NCBI GenBank assembly: GCA_965153355.1
Contig: OZ231128.1
Span: forward strand, 52,266,001 to 52,330,000
DNA: 64,000 nt
Source: Flaccisagitta enflata
Taxonomy: Eukaryota; Chaetognatha; Sagittoidea; Aphragmophora
Reading direction: 5' to 3'
The notes beneath the pieces are model-generated. The model did not search any database. It had not been told where the DNA came from and worked only from the letters and a program-made list of their open reading frames with translations. Positions 26,805 to 38,907 of this stretch are shown one piece after another. Position 1 is the stretch's first letter. Each line of letters opens with the position of its first letter. The position numbers were made by a program, and so were the translations under genes.

Positions 26805-27080
26805 TATCTGGTGTAATTAAGGATAAATGGGTGCGTCTGAAAGCTTTGGATATTAAAAACATTCATCTTGGTTCTCGCGGCAACTCAGTGATTCTAGCTT
26901 TACTCAGTGATTCTAGCTTTACTTTTTCTTTTTTTTTACCACACACGTTATATGTCTTGCTGGAGTTAACTGGAGTGCTTAAGCTTCATGAGCGATTATT
27001 ACTCTTTTTAATTCTTTTTTGGTTGGTGGTTCGATTGCGTCAGGCAAATGGCTTCTTTGATTGAATCCATTGGATATACA
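26805..27080. other. Unassigned gap between family C copies
   Basis: Contains a small direct duplication (AGTGATTCTAGCTTTACTC, about 26888). Nothing else is recognised. Confidence 0.35.
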
Positions 27081-27366
27081 GGGGGCGTTTCTAGTCAAAG
27101 ACGATCTCGTTTTGAAAGGGCCACTTGGTCGCTCGCTACGTTTGTTCGCTTGCACCGCTCACTCCGCTCACTCCGCTCACTCCGCTCACTCGCTCCGTAG
27201 CACTCCGCTTTGCTACGCTCACTACGCTTGCTCGCTCCGTTCACGGGCTCCCTCACTCACTTAGCTCACTTCCTCGTGGGACAGTTGAAATTCTTGAATA
27301 TGTGTTCACGCTGTAAACGCGTTTCACAGGAACAAATACGTTTTTGGTGCTCACTAGAAACACGTG
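27081..27366. mobile_element. Family C MITE, second copy
   Basis: Starts GGGGGCGTTTCTAGTCAAAG and ends TGCTCACTAGAAACACG. The core has CACCGCTCACTCCGCTCAC steps and GTGGGACAGTTGAAATTC, as in the copies at 24667, 38181 and 39329. Confidence 0.8.
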
Positions 27367-27784
27367 CATACACTCGTGCACGTGTGCGCGCCAATTTTGT
27401 GGTCCGTAAGTACCTCAAGACGTCAGGAAAATGTAATCATGATGAGTCTAAGTACATGTTGAATTAGATCTTTGCAGTAGTGCGTATGAGTGCTTTAAAC
27501 GTTTCCATTACGTCATAGAAATGTCATCCGGATTGTATTTACATATAGAAATAGACTTTTGCAGTGGCGCGTGTCAGTTGTTCTTACATTTCCATTACGT
27601 CATGCAATTGTCATCTTGTAACTACACGTTGTATTAGGATTGGCACTGGTGCGCGTGATTGCTTCGAACGTTTCCACTGATTGCGCAATACACCGCGTGC
27701 TACTGCAAACTTGGGCTCTGAGTCACGTGCGGAATCCTTTCGGCTTCTTGTTTTTGCTCTCCTGATTTCTTATTTTCCGGATTT

Positions 27785-28076
27785 CTCTCCATTCATGTAA
27801 CATGTTAATTTCGCTTTGGGTGGCAAAGATGACGATCACTCGAGGATGAGATTGCAGATCTTTATTCATGTAACATGTTAATTTGGCTTTGGGTGGCAAA
27901 GATGACGATCACTCGAGGATGAGATTGCAGATCTCCGTTCATGTAACATGATAATTTTGCTCTGGGTGGCAAAGATGATGATCACTCGAGGATGAGATTG
28001 CAGATCTCCATTCATGTAACATGTTAATTTCGCTTTAGGTGGCAAAGATGACAATCACTCAAGGATGAGATTGCAG
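27785..28076. repeat. ~73-bp tandem repeat, four units
   Basis: CATGTAACATGTTAATTT starts at 27794, 27868, 27940 and 28013 (periods 74, 72, 73). Each unit continues GGTGGCAAAGATGACGATC and ACTCGAGGATGAGATTGC. CATGTAACATG is an imperfect palindrome. Confidence 0.9.
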
Positions 28077-28369
28077 AAACAACGACAACAATTGTTTTCT
28101 TTTTTAAAAGGCCACTCGTCAGTCCATTCATGTGTTCATCTGTTGTTTCAAAATGATCACGTTAAAAATAGTGTAAACGCGCATTATGGATGCTGTGGTT
28201 GTGTGTGTAAGAGAGTGAGGAAGGGGGTTTGGAAGGAGATTGTTCACCTTTACCCACCCTTCCACAACTGTGCTGTCTTCTGTGTGATTGTTGAAGAACT
28301 GAATTGAAGATTACTGTTGTGATGCTACAATCAAGGAACATAAGTTGAGCCAATTGTCTTTAGATCCCA

Positions 28370-29650
28370 TTGTGATATCAAGAAAGGAAGGATGAAACTC
28401 AGGAAGAGCATGTGTGAGTCAAATGGCTTTATATCCTATATTGACGTCAGGCAGGGATTGAGGAAAGCCAGGGAGAGCATGTGTGAGTCAACTGGCTTTA
28501 TTTCCCACAATGACGACAGGTAAAATTCAAGGAAAGCAAGGGAGAGCGTCTTTGAGTCTATTGTCTTTAAATCTCAAAGTGATATCAGGCAAGGATCGAG
28601 GAAAGCCAGGAAGACCGTGCATTAGCTGATTGGCTGTACATCCCATAGTGATGTCAAGCCAGGGATAATGTGCATGAGCTGATTGACTTTACATCCCATA
28701 TTGATGTCAGGGAAGGATCGAGGAAAGTCAGGGAGAGAGTGCATGAACCAACTGTTTTTATATCCCATAGTGACAGGCAACAATTAGGAATTGGTAACCA
28801 AACATCCCAATGGCAACAGACCTTTCAGAATAATGGGGTAAAACAGACCATCCAATAACCTTCTAGGATAAGTTGGTGCTTCCAGCAGACCATACCTGAT
28901 GATTGCTCCCAAAAGAATACCAGGGAGAGCGTGCAAGTATGAATCGGCTTTACATCCCATAGTGATGTCAGGCAGGGATTGAGGAAAGCCAGGGAGAGCT
29001 TGCAAGTATGAATCGGCTTTGCATCCCATAGTAATGTCAGGCAAGGTACAAGGAAAGCAAGAGAGAGCGTGCGTGAGCCAACTCGCTTTATATCCTATAG
29101 TGATGTCAGGCAGGGATTGAGAAGAGCCAGGGAAAGTGTTTGTTTGCCAACTCACTTCATATCCCGAAGTAATGTCAGGCAGGGATCGAGGAAAGCCAGG
29201 GAGAGCGTGAGTGAGCCAATTGGTTTTATATCCCATAGTGATGTCAGGAAGGGATTGAGGAGAGTTAGGAAGAGCGTGCCTGAGACAACTGGCTTCATAT
29301 CCCATAGTGATGTCAGGCAGGGATCGAGGAAAGCCAGGGAGAGCGTGCGTGAGCCGATTGGCTTTATATCCAATAGTGATCTCAGGCAGGGATCGAGGAA
29401 AGCCAGGGAGAGCGTGCGTGAGCCGATTGGCTTTATAACTCATAGTGATGTCAGGATGGGATTGAGGAGAGTAAGGAAGAGCGTGCCTGAGACAACTGGC
29501 TTCATATCCCATAGTGATGTCAGGCAGGGATCGAGGAAAGCCAGGGAGAGCGTGAGTGAACCGATTGGCTTTATATCCCATAGTGATGTCAGGCAGGGAT
29601 CGAGGAAAGCCAGGGAGAGCGTGCGTGAGCCGATTGGCTTTCGGGTCAAA
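28370..29650. repeat. 69-bp minisatellite with an open 23-residue repeat frame
   Basis: About 17 units of 69 bp, each with CATAGTGATGTCAGGCAGG, GATCGAGGAAAGCCAGGG and GAGCGTG..TGAGCCGATTGG. Units at 29170-29650 are most alike and include a two-unit higher-order period. The minus-strand frame 28784-29686 encodes about 13 copies of a 23-residue repeat (THALPGFPRSLPDITMGYK core), but the plus strand is also open. Most parsimonious as a minisatellite. Confidence 0.85.
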
Positions 29651-29742
29651 GCCGATGTAACTTCGTAAATATTTTATGACAAACAAGGGAAATTCCCAGA
29701 ATCAAGGAGGATTACAGCGCAGAAATGAAACCCACGAGAGAG

Positions 29743-29743
29743 A

Positions 29744-29799
<56 letters not shown>

Positions 29800-29950
29800 T
29801 AGACACACAGACAGACAGACAGACAGACAGACACACAGACAGACACACAGACAGACAGGTAGACACACAGAAAGGCAGGCTGGCAGGCGAACAGAGAAAC
29901 AGAAAGACAAAGAGACAGATCGACAGAGAGACAGAGAGAGAAAGAAAGAG
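29743..29950. repeat. (GA)n and (GACA)n microsatellite
   Basis: Pure GA at 29743-29778, then GACAGACA and ACACAGACAG variants. Confidence 0.95.
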
Positions 29951-30167
29951 AAAGCAACATGGAACTGGCAGGAATAAAAAGACGTAGCTTAGTGAAAAAG
30001 GCCAAAAAGAACAAAAAAGGTCTATGGCTGGGAGAGACTGACTATCGCAACTGAGTGAGATCGAGAGAAAGAGATAGGTGCAGTAGAGGGATACGCCGAG
30101 ACAGAAACACTGAAAGAGTCAGAGAAAGCGAAACAGACTGACAAACTAGCAGACAACAATGTACATA

Positions 30168-30765
30168 CTATCTAGAACATAAGTATATCGACAGTATGGG
30201 GATTGGTTGATTTAGCAGTATAGGAATCATAGAAAAACCGCCAAAACATATCAGATACTTAATATTAAGTCTTTGGGTTTCAACACATATTTGTATGTGG
30301 ATTTTCTAAGCACTTTAACACAAATGCTTTGTATAAATGCATGATAACTATCCCTCATAAGATTTTATCCAAGAAATTCCATAGCGTACATGCCATGTTC
30401 TCCCTTTTGCCTCAGTTGCAATCCCAATGATTCAGGGAGGTTGAAATCAACCAAGATAATGTAGCAAAGGTGTTGGGCGCTGTAATTAGAACCAAAAATA
30501 AGGTGGAAAAAACTCCAATCTATCTGAAAGGGGACTTAGTAATTTGTAAAGAAACTAGATGCATTTTTTTGACCATTTTCTAATTGAAGTATCAATCTTG
30601 TTTTGCCTGTCAATTCTAAACGCCTTGAGGTAAAAGGATGCGGTTTGCGGCATTTGATCAGAAATTCGAAATATTTTCAGAATCTCACTGATTTTTATAT
30701 GATTTTTTTATTGTTAACAGAGTTATTGCTTAAAATGCCTGTCGAAATACATATGTTCTAGATAG
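30168..30765. mobile_element. 598-bp TA-flanked MITE, copy 1
   Basis: Left end CTATCTAGAACATAAGTAT continuing ATCGACAG; right end CTGTCGAAATACATATGTTC then TAGATAG; TA on both sides. An inverted copy at 47044-47640 is of almost the same length. No coding frame; mobilised in trans, probably by a Tc1/mariner-type enzyme given the TA duplication. Confidence 0.85.
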
Positions 30766-30895
30766 TATTAACTGTCAGTTCATCAGATGCGCCCTAGCAA
30801 TGGATTGGGGATGTTATGGGGGTCCCGCAACAGGGGGAATGGTGAAGGGGGTGGGGACAGTATTTCTCTGCACTTCCCTGGATTCTCTGATACGG

Positions 30896-31164
<269 letters not shown>

Positions 31165-31313
31165 CGATGGACTTCTTAAGCCAACACAAGATAGAAAAGT
31201 AGCACGGCTGACAGCTGGAAGATGGTTGAGCAGCCAAAATCCTCTTTCATAATTGGATAAACAGACGCATAAACATGTTACATAAACTCAGAGGAAACAA
31301 AAAGAGGAATTGG

Positions 31314-31585
31314 GCGTGTTTCTATTAAAGACAAAACTGAGGATCGCGATCGTTCCCGTTATTCGCGTTTATAGCCTGATTAAATATTTTAAAGTTTCAA
31401 CCACCCCACAAAGAGTGAGCAAAATGAGTGGGCAAGCAGCGTGAGCTTAGCAAGGGAGCAAAGTGAGCGTAGCTAATTGAAAAGCTGTAGAGCGAGCAAG
31501 CAGAGTCAACAAAACGAGCAAATGACGTGGCAAGCAACCAAGTGGCCCGTTTAAAACGCGATTGTTAGCTTGAAGAAACACACCA
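31314..31585. mobile_element. Family C MITE, diverged copy
   Basis: Starts GGGCGTGTTTCTATTAAAG and ends GCTTGAAGAAACACACC. The interior has GTGAGCAAAATGAGTGGGC and CCAAGTGGCCCGTTTAAAA in the orientation of the 38181-38450 copy, with more substitutions than the others. Confidence 0.75.
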
Positions 31586-31859
31586 AAGCTCAGTGGAAAC
31601 AAAACAAAAAAAAAGTAAGAAAATAGAAAATAAGGGGATTTAGTTGGCTTTTATGCTCGATATCCAATCAGAAAGAGAAAACAAGATGCACATATAAAAT
31701 CATTGAGGTCGCAGTTTATGTTTTGGTATATAGAAACATATCTTCGACTTTCTTTTGGATACGGAAGATTTCATCTTGATATTGAGATGAGCAAGATATT
31801 CATAGTGCGCAAATATGTAAAGCAAGGAAAGGGTATTGACAATTTTATGGATTGTGGTA

Positions 31860-32035
31860 CAGTAGGACCCCGCCATATCGGTCCCATTGGGACTGAAGAT
31901 TTTTCACCTTTATCTCAGGTTCACCTCTTAATAGAAGTGAAATCACATCAAAAACTATCATTTTTGACCTTAAAATGTTTACCTTTATTGATGGGGAACC
32001 TTTAAAAGCGGGTCTGTTATTGCGGGGTTCCACTG
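31860..32035. mobile_element. pogo/Tigger-like MITE, copy 2
   Basis: TA-flanked, 176 bp, ends CAGTAGGACCCCGCC and GCGGGGTTCCACTG; clear relative of 23624-23778 in the same orientation. Confidence 0.85.
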
Positions 32036-32247
32036 TACTTGCCCGTCTCTTCCAATTCGCAGACATCAGGTTTTGTATTATAAATTCAGCTTTGCAAGGG
32101 AAAATACGTTTCAATCACATGTTCTCAAAAACAATCCATTTAATTGCTCCATATTTCTGTCTACATGACCCGTTATTTTGATCCACTACACTCACAATAC
32201 CACGGAGGAGTAGTGGAGGAGCAGTGAGGCAACAACATAAAAAATTA

Positions 32248-32965
32248 AAATGTGACCGACCAACCGACCAACGGACTACCGAAACGTGGTGTAGAGTCGC
32301 AAAGCACTAGCTTGTACCTAAATGACGAAAAGTGATAAATTTGGCATTCTACATGCACTTTATGCTGAGGGGCTGTCTTGGCCTCCTGTTAAGATCAGTT
32401 TTGCCACTCAAATCCTACTTTAAGCTTTCCGCGTCTTACCCTTGGTAAAACCTACCTCTATGGGGAACCAAAAATTTCAAAGTGCTTAAATCTCTGTTTT
32501 GACTGCAGATTTGAAATCTGCAGAAAAAACTGTTAATTGAAAGTGCTTTCCTTTTTTCAATATTCCAACTAGAAGGTGCTCAAAATAAGCGTCTAAGTTT
32601 GCAAAACTTACCATTCTCTTTTATTTCTTTGTAAAATTGCCGAACTTACCTTTTTGTCATATCTTCAAGATGAATTTTGATTATGATCCCGAAGGAATTT
32701 TGTAAAAAGGAGAGCACTTTCAATTATCAGTTTTTCATGCAGATTTCAAATATGCAGTCAAAAATGGGATTTTAGTAACTTTTTGGTTTCCTATAGGCAA
32801 AAGGAAATTTCATGGTAAGGCGCGGCCAGCAAGATGCAAAATTTTCAATCTGAAATTGATGTCATAAGAATCCCAAGACAGCCTCACAACAAGAACTACT
32901 CGTGGACATCTGATTTCATTGTTTTTTGTCATTTCGGTACAAGCTACAAAGCACGCGACTTAAGA
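32248..32965 (+). repeat. Hairpin-family copy split by a hAT-like element
   Basis: Left part has GTGACCGACCAACCGACC, then GTGTAGAGTCGC AAAGCAC. The right part (32947-32963) is CAAAGCACGCGACTTAAG. Removing the insertion and one CAAAGCAC restores GTCGC..GCGAC, the usual terminal hairpin. Confidence 0.7.
32308..32946. mobile_element. hAT-like MITE with exact 8-bp target duplication
   Basis: Ends TAGCTTGTACCTAAATGACG and GTCATTTCGGTACAAGCTA are inverted; the flanks are CAAAGCAC on both sides. The 639-bp interior is itself partly palindromic: GGGGCTGTCTTGG pairs with CCAAGACAGCCTC, and GCAGATTTGAAATCTGC occurs inside. A diverged right half lies at 58330-58627. No transposase frame. Confidence 0.85.
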
Positions 32966-34179
32966 AGTGCGACTTTTCTTATATATCATGATATCGTGAT
33001 TCTTTTGAGATAGAAAGAGTTGGCAATATAGATATACAAGAAATTGATTTCCATCCTTGAAACTGCACCTAATGGCTACCTAACGGCCTTGTCCCTCCTT
33101 TTCTTGCACCCTATTTTTGGCGGTGGCAGAAAAACCACTTTACCACATTGCAACATTTAGCCATCAGTTTCTCAAAACATCCATTTAGATGCACTCTGGA
33201 AGAATAAGAGAGTCGTTTATGAAAATGAAGGGTTGCTTCCTCTTTCTCCTCTTACTCTCCTCCTCTTCCTCTTCCTCCTCCTCCTCCTCTTCCTTATCCC
33301 CGACCTGGAGTGTGAAGGTGGCGACTATTTATAGAAGCAGAAACGGATTTTCACTAATGAGATTTGCCCTTCTTCGTTGTTTCAATGTAAAAGTTAAGTA
33401 GGGCAAAAGCAGTTGTGGAGCGAAGTGCTATTTATTCAAAAGAAAAAGACAAAGAAATAGAACCTCCTCCGCCTCCACCCTCGGTTATGGGTGGAAATAC
33501 AATGGAGTTTGTAAGGAAACTCCACAAATGCGGATGTTAATTTTGGGCCATAGGGTCAAATCAGTGTTTCATCAATTGAGTCATAGTTTTCTATTACAAC
33601 ATCACGAATGACATTTGAGAGCAGGTGCAATGTATGGAGGCACCAAAAGGCAGACCGACCAATTTAGTGACCAACCATTGGAAAAAAACTTCCTAAAAAG
33701 TTGCAAGAATGCATTTGAAAGCTAAATTGGGTTTTGCATTAAGACTTGATTTGCAATCAAACGCTAGATTCCTGTAGGCCATGCGACCTTACAAACGCAG
33801 CACCTTTTCATTACGTTTTCTCTTTGAAAGAGGTCTCAGAGATAAATTTCGCTTGAAGAATGATCTTTTAACCAAAAAACAACCAAATAACATCAAAAGA
33901 CATCCGCAGTAATGGAGTTTTGCTCAAACTTTATTCTATTTCCGTTGAAAAGCTAAATTGAGAAGCGTGCCTCCGCCTCAGAGTGAAAAAAAAAGTTCAA
34001 AGCAAAAATGAACACAGTTTGAAAAGTATTATGATAAATGTTAGGGTCTAAAACAACTTGAAGTTTATATTTATTGGGAATAAAAACGAATATAAAGGTA
34101 ACAGTAAATGAAAAAAAGAAAAAGAAAACGAGACCGAAGAATTATATGTACATGATGAAGTTACTTAAATGATAGTAAA
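32966..34179. other. Mostly unassigned; short CT-rich patch
   Basis: 33240-33300 is a TCC/TCT-rich patch that gives a polyserine frame. The rest shows no tandem or inverted structure that I can support. Confidence 0.35.
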
Positions 34180-34316
34180 ACAAGGCCAAGTAGGCCAATA
34201 GGTGCGACGTGTGGATCGTCGAAAAAATGCGTTACCGACCAACCGACCGACCGACCGACTGACCATCCGACCAACGGACACAGCCAGTTATAGAGGTACT
34301 TTGTCGCACCTAAAAA
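34180..34316 (+). repeat. Hairpin-ended repeat, stem type GGTGCGAC
   Basis: Starts ACAAGGCCAAGTAGGCCAAT, then AGGTGCGACGTGTGG, a GACCGACCGACC run, and AGCCAGTTATAGAGGTAC, ending TTGTCGCACCTAAAAAG. GGTGCGAC near the start is the reverse complement of GTCGCACC at the end. Confidence 0.75.
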
Positions 34317-34755
34317 GACGAATCAATAAAGTAGAGATGATTCATTATCATATATCATAAAGATGCTCTGAATGATATCTCATTGGGATAGGATTTTGCT
34401 AATTGGATTACTGACGGAAGAGAAAAGTCGGTCGTTATCGAGAAAAAAAAGTCAACTTTTGCTGCTCGTTAAACAAATTGTTGTTGGTTTTTTCTTTCTT
34501 TTTTCATTTCTTTTTCTTTTCTTTTTTTTCGCGCAGTTTTATTGTGGGAATATGGCGCAAGAATCATAGATGCGCTCCTTGGTAAAATAGGACTACAATC
34601 AATGGAAATAAGTGAGACTACCTTTGGTCATGTAAAACAATTGTCCAAAAGACGCCTTTAAGTACATCCGCATGTTTCAGTAGCCTTTACTCTAACCCCA
34701 ACCCTCCACCCGATTTTCATCAGAATTAGCCAAAACCCTTAATCGCGCGGGGATT
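34317..34755. other. Unassigned
   Basis: AT-rich with a T-rich run near 34490-34530; no gene recognised. Confidence 0.3.
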
Positions 34756-35905
34756 GGCAATTACAATGGCAATGGCAATGGCAATGGCATTGGCAAGGGC
34801 GATGGCAATGGCAATGGTAATGGCAATGGCATTGGCAATGGCAATGGAATTAGCAATGGCAATGGAATTAGCAATGGCAATGGCAATGACAATGGCAATG
34901 GCAATGGCAATGGCAATGACAATGACAATGGCAATGGCATTGGCAATGGCATTGGCAATGGCAATGACAATGGCAATGGCAATGGCAATGGCAAGGGCAA
35001 GGGCAATGGCAATGGCAATGGCAAGGGCAATGGCAATGGCAATGGCAATGGCAAGGGCAATGGCAATGGCAATGGCAATGACAATGACAATGGCAATGGC
35101 ATTGGCATTGGCATTGGCAAGGGCAATGACAATGACAATGGCAATGGCAAGGGCAATGGCAATGACAATGGCAATGGCAAGGGCAAGGGCAAGGGCAAGG
35201 GCAATGGCAATGGCAATGGCAATGGCAATGGCAAGGGCAAGGGCAATGGCAATGGCATTGGCATTGGCAATGGCAATGGCAATGGCAATGGCAATGGCAA
35301 TGGCAATGGCAATGGCAAGGGCAAGGGCAAGGGCAAGGGCAAGGGCAATGGCAATGGCACTGACAATGACAATGGCAATGGCATGGGCAATGGCATTGGC
35401 ATTGGCAATGACAATGACAATGACAATGGCAATGGCAATGGCAATGGCATGGGCAATGGCATTGGCATTGGCAAGGGCAAGGGCAATGACAATGGCAATG
35501 GCAAGGGCAATGGCAATGGCAATGGCAATGACAATGGCAATGGCAATGGCAATGGCAATGGCAAGGGCAAGGGCAATGACATTGGCATTGGCATTGGCAA
35601 TGGCAATGGCGAGGGTAATGCAATGGCAATGGCAATGTCAATGGCAATGGCAAGGGCAAGGGCAAGGGCAATGGCAATGGCAATGGCAATGGCAATGGCA
35701 AGGGCAATGGCAATGGCAATGACAATGACAATGACAATGGCAATGGCAAGGGCAATGACATTGGCAATGGCAATGGCAATGGCAAGGGCAATGACAATGG
35801 CATTGGCATTGGCAATGGCAATGGCAATGGCAATGGCAATGACAATGACAATGACAATGACAATGGCAATGGCAAGGACAATGACATTGACAATGATGCA
35901 CATAC
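34756..35905. repeat. (GGCAAT)n hexanucleotide array, left
   Basis: About 190 hexamers drawn from a small set (GGCAAT, GACAAT, GGCAAG, GGCATT). Some multi-hexamer strings recur, so higher-order duplication has occurred. Period 6 keeps several frames open for 300 or more codons (Met-Ala, Gly-Asn, Pro-Leu repeats); these are not credible genes. Confidence 0.95.
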
Positions 35906-36275
35906 AATGACAGGACAATGGATATTAGGCTATTGCAATGGCAATAGCAATAGCAATGGTAATGGAAATGACAATGACAATGACATTGGCAATGGCGATG
36001 ACAATGGCAATGGTAATGGCAATGGCAATGGCAAGGGCAATGGAATTAGCAATGGCAATGGCAATGACAATGGCAATGGCAATGGCAAGGGCAGTAGCAA
36101 GGGCAAGAGCAAGGATAATGACAATGGCAATGGCAATGGCAATGACAATAGCAAATAGCAGAGGCAAAGAACTAAGGGCAATGAAACAATGCTGTAATGA
36201 GCAATGGCAATGGCAAGGGGCAAGGGCAAGAGGGCAGAGCAGGACAATGACAATGACCTATTGTATTGGCAAGGG
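35906..36275. repeat. Interrupted (GGCAAT)n segment unique to the left array
   Basis: The array is broken by GGATATTAGGCTATTGC at 35924 and by non-hexamer sequence at 36160-36265 (CAAAGAACTAAGGGC). These breaks have no mirror counterpart on the right side, which places the outer limit of the large palindrome near 36270. Confidence 0.7.
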
Positions 36276-36631
36276 CAATGGCAAGGGCAAGGGCAAGGGC
36301 AAGGGCAATGACAATGACAATGACAATGGCAATGGCAATGGCAAGGGCAATGGCATTGGCAAGGGCAATGGCAATGACAATGGCGTTTTGTGGATATTAT
36401 CTATCGACTATGTAAGTGATATAGTCGTGGTGATCTTTTAATCGACTGACAATTGAAAGGAACCTCGTTCGCCTTTCCCTCACCTTCTCCTAAATGACGA
36501 ACACGCAATATCGTATTTTCATCGCTCGCTGGTTGGTTGATTGGTGCATCCGTTGATAGGTCAGTTGTTCCATTAAGGTGCGGGTCTTTTTATAGCTCTT
36601 TTGCTGAAGCATGTTTCTCATATTTTTTCAG

Positions 36632-36760
36632 TTTTTAGTCACGGACACCTTGCCGTGTTGGTCTGTCTGTCCATCCGTCCGTCCGTCCGTAACATTTTTT
36701 AATTGCCAGCGGTTTTTGCATTACTGCTCCTGCGACTGGATTGCCGTGTATCCGGCCTTG
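36632..36760 (-). repeat. Hairpin-ended repeat in the left arm
   Basis: Plus strand: GTTTTTAGTCACGGACACC, then TTGCCGTGTTGGTCTGTC and a CCGTCCGTCC run. It ends TGCGACTGGATTGCCGTG, then TATCCGGCCTTGATAA. A further fragment at 36788-36827 (GTGCACGCGACCATGG...GTATCCGGCATTGTT) follows. Mirrored at 40960-41088. Confidence 0.7.
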
Positions 36761-36849
36761 ATAATTTTCACCGCTGTTCCTTACCACGGTGCACGCGACC
36801 ATGGCTAGTCGTGTATCCGGCATTGTTAAATGGTTAACGCTTGACAGTT

Positions 36850-37115
36850 ATGAAAGGGTAATCTTAAAAGCTTCAAAGATACGTCAAAACGATAATCACG
36901 TGTATTCGATGACTAGGGGATCTCGATTAATTATATTACACAGGTCATCGGTTAATAAACCAGAATGAAGAGGGCGCGAGACAAATACGAAAGAAGCGTT
37001 TTAGGGTCTAGAAAATCAGGGGAGGGGGTGGGGGTGAGAGGGAGGGGAAAATGGTAGAACCAGGTATTCAAGGAATGAAATAATACTGACAAGAAGAAAG
37101 ATTTAGTGAAATTAA
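36850..37115. other. Unassigned part of the left arm
   Basis: No gene or repeat recognised except a G-rich patch at 37020-37050; mirrored on the right arm. Confidence 0.35.
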
Positions 37116-37116
37116 A

Positions 37117-37200
37117 AACAAAAACAAAAACAAAAACAAAAACAAAAACAAAAACAAAAACAAAAACAAAAACAAAAACAAAAACAAAAACAAAAACAAA
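37117..37200. repeat. (CAAAAA)n tract, left arm
   Basis: Fourteen clean ACAAAA hexamers. The mirrored right-arm tract (40521-40606) has interrupted units, one of the few differences between arms. Confidence 0.9.
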
Positions 37201-37301
37201 GAATAAAAACGAAGCAAATAAAGAGTAAGAAGAAAAAGAAAAGGAGAAAGAAAGGGAAAACTAGAATGAAAATTGAGGGAAAAGTAAAAATAACAAGTGA
37301 C

Positions 37302-37480
37302 ACGGGGTCACAGTATCGTTGCGGACGGGTGGGCAGGGGCATGCAAACCCGACCCCATACCTACTCACGCACAGACAATCAGAACTGCAGCACCAGAAAT
37401 GCTTGTTTTCACACTTTTCAAATCGATCACCACGGACAGATGGACGGACGGACAGACCAACAAACGGACAGACAAAGCCT
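37302..37480 (+). repeat. Hairpin-family copy, stem type TTGCGG
   Basis: Contains TATCGTTGCGGACGGGTGG, GCAGGGGCATGCAAACC, CACTTTTCAAATCGATCACC and a GGACGGACGGACAGACC run, ending CAGACAAAGCCTAG. The terminal hairpin is lost. Mirrored at 40240-40419. Confidence 0.6.
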
Positions 37481-37678
37481 AGAGAAAATAGGTAGAAAAC
37501 GTAGAAAGGGACAGAAAAGGAAAGAAAAGAAAAGATTTAAATGATTGTCGGGACAGAAGGAGATGAAGAAGAAAGGCACAGTTCCATGCTGACGTTCGTT
37601 TTTGTCATTTACATCTTTAATTGATTTAAGAATCCATTTAGAGAAAACCAAGTGAAGCCATTTCAGACATGTATTCAA

Positions 37679-37799
<121 letters not shown>

Positions 37800-38180
37800 A
37801 AGATCCACTGTAATTGAAAATCTTTCTCTATTACAGTAATAAAAGTAGTAAAAGTTTCTGTAAACTGTAATTGGGCTTGTAATTTTCTTTGTTGGCGGTG
37901 ATTTTCTCAAGATCACAATTTCACTTTTAAACATCTATTACTTTGGTAGAAATCGTTGCATTTAAACTTGCGACAAGGGGGCACCGCCGAGTACATGCAG
38001 ATCCCCACTCCTCTAGTTTCCCCCCCCCCCTCCCATTTTTCTCCTTCACTGGGTTGCCATCCCCTCCTCTGTCGCCGCGGCTCTTTCTTTCCCATTCTAT
38101 ATTTTCACCATTGGAATTATTTTTTTAAACTATATTTTCTGAAAGAAGGATGAAGAAGAAGAGATGGAGGAGATGGAGAA

Positions 38181-38450
38181 AGGGCGTGTTTCTGGTGACC
38201 GCTAAAAACGCGTTTCTTCCCGTGAAACGCGATCACAGTGTGAACACACATTCAAGAATTTCAACTGTCCCACGAGGGAGTGACCAAAGTGAGTGAGCAA
38301 GCCCGTGAATGGAAGGAGCAAGCAAAAGGAGTGGAGCAAAACGGAGTGCTGTGAAGTGAGTGAGTGGAGTAAGCGATGCGAGCGAACGAACGTAGCGAGC
38401 AGCCGAGTGGCCCGTTAATAACGCGATTGTCTCTGACTAGAAACGCCCCC
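38181..38450. mobile_element. Family C MITE, intact, left arm
   Basis: 270 bp with ends GGGCGTGTTTCTGGTGACC and TGACTAGAAACGCCCCC. Contains AACGCGTTTCTTCCCG..GAAACGCG and GAATTTCAACTGTCCCACG. This is the empty-site reference for the split copy at 24667-26804. Mirrored at 39329-39598. Confidence 0.85.
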
Positions 38451-38721
38451 AAAGAGGCAGAGCAGGATGAAGAAGGATGGCGAGGAAGGAGAGTCAGAAT
38501 AAAACTCTTTAAAAGTCACTTCATGTGCGTTTCATCTTCTTTTCCCACATCCTCACTTTTTTTTTTCACGTGTCATTTCGTTTTTGCCACATTCCCAAAA
38601 AGATGATGATTTTAAAAACCATCTTATTCTCAATCTCTATATGAGGCACTTTGCTTTTATTTCACACTATAACAGTGTTTCTACATGCATATGCGTTGAA
38701 GAATTGTGCAATGCTATTACC

Positions 38722-38905
38722 GTTTTTAGTCGCGTGCTTTGTCGGTCTGTTGGTCCTTCGGTCCGTCCATCGGTCCGTCTGTCACACTATATTTTTTTTT
38801 GGTTTTTGGGGTCTTTGGCCTCACTGCTCCTGCCCAAATGATCAAGTGACCTCAAATATGGCCCCTGCCCACCCGCACGCGACTGGGGTAGCCGTGTATC
38901 CAGCC
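38722..38905 (-). repeat. Hairpin-ended repeat at the palindrome axis
   Basis: Starts GTTTTTAGTCGCGTGCTTTG, carries a GGTCCGTCCATCGGTCC run and ends CACCCGCACGCGACTGGGG, then TAGCCGTGTATCCAGCCC. The palindrome turns around inside this copy: up to 38871 it is repeated inverted from 38908, and only its last 34 bp are unpaired. Confidence 0.8.
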
Positions 38906-38907
38906 CA
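38872..38907. other. 36-bp unpaired loop of the large palindrome
   Basis: The only sequence between the arms. It is the normal continuation of the left-arm hairpin repeat. The turn point has the 8-bp palindrome CCCATGGG, giving microhomology for a fold-back. Confidence 0.9.

Noticed and set aside
28784-29686. Functional repeat protein
   Set aside because: Kept only as a finding; no start context, membrane signal or splice sites, and the opposite strand is also open.
34754-35918. Open frames of 320-385 codons (Met-Ala, Pro-Leu, Asn-Gly repeats) in the hexamer array
   Set aside because: Period 6 keeps all frames open on both strands; no non-repeat protein sequence.
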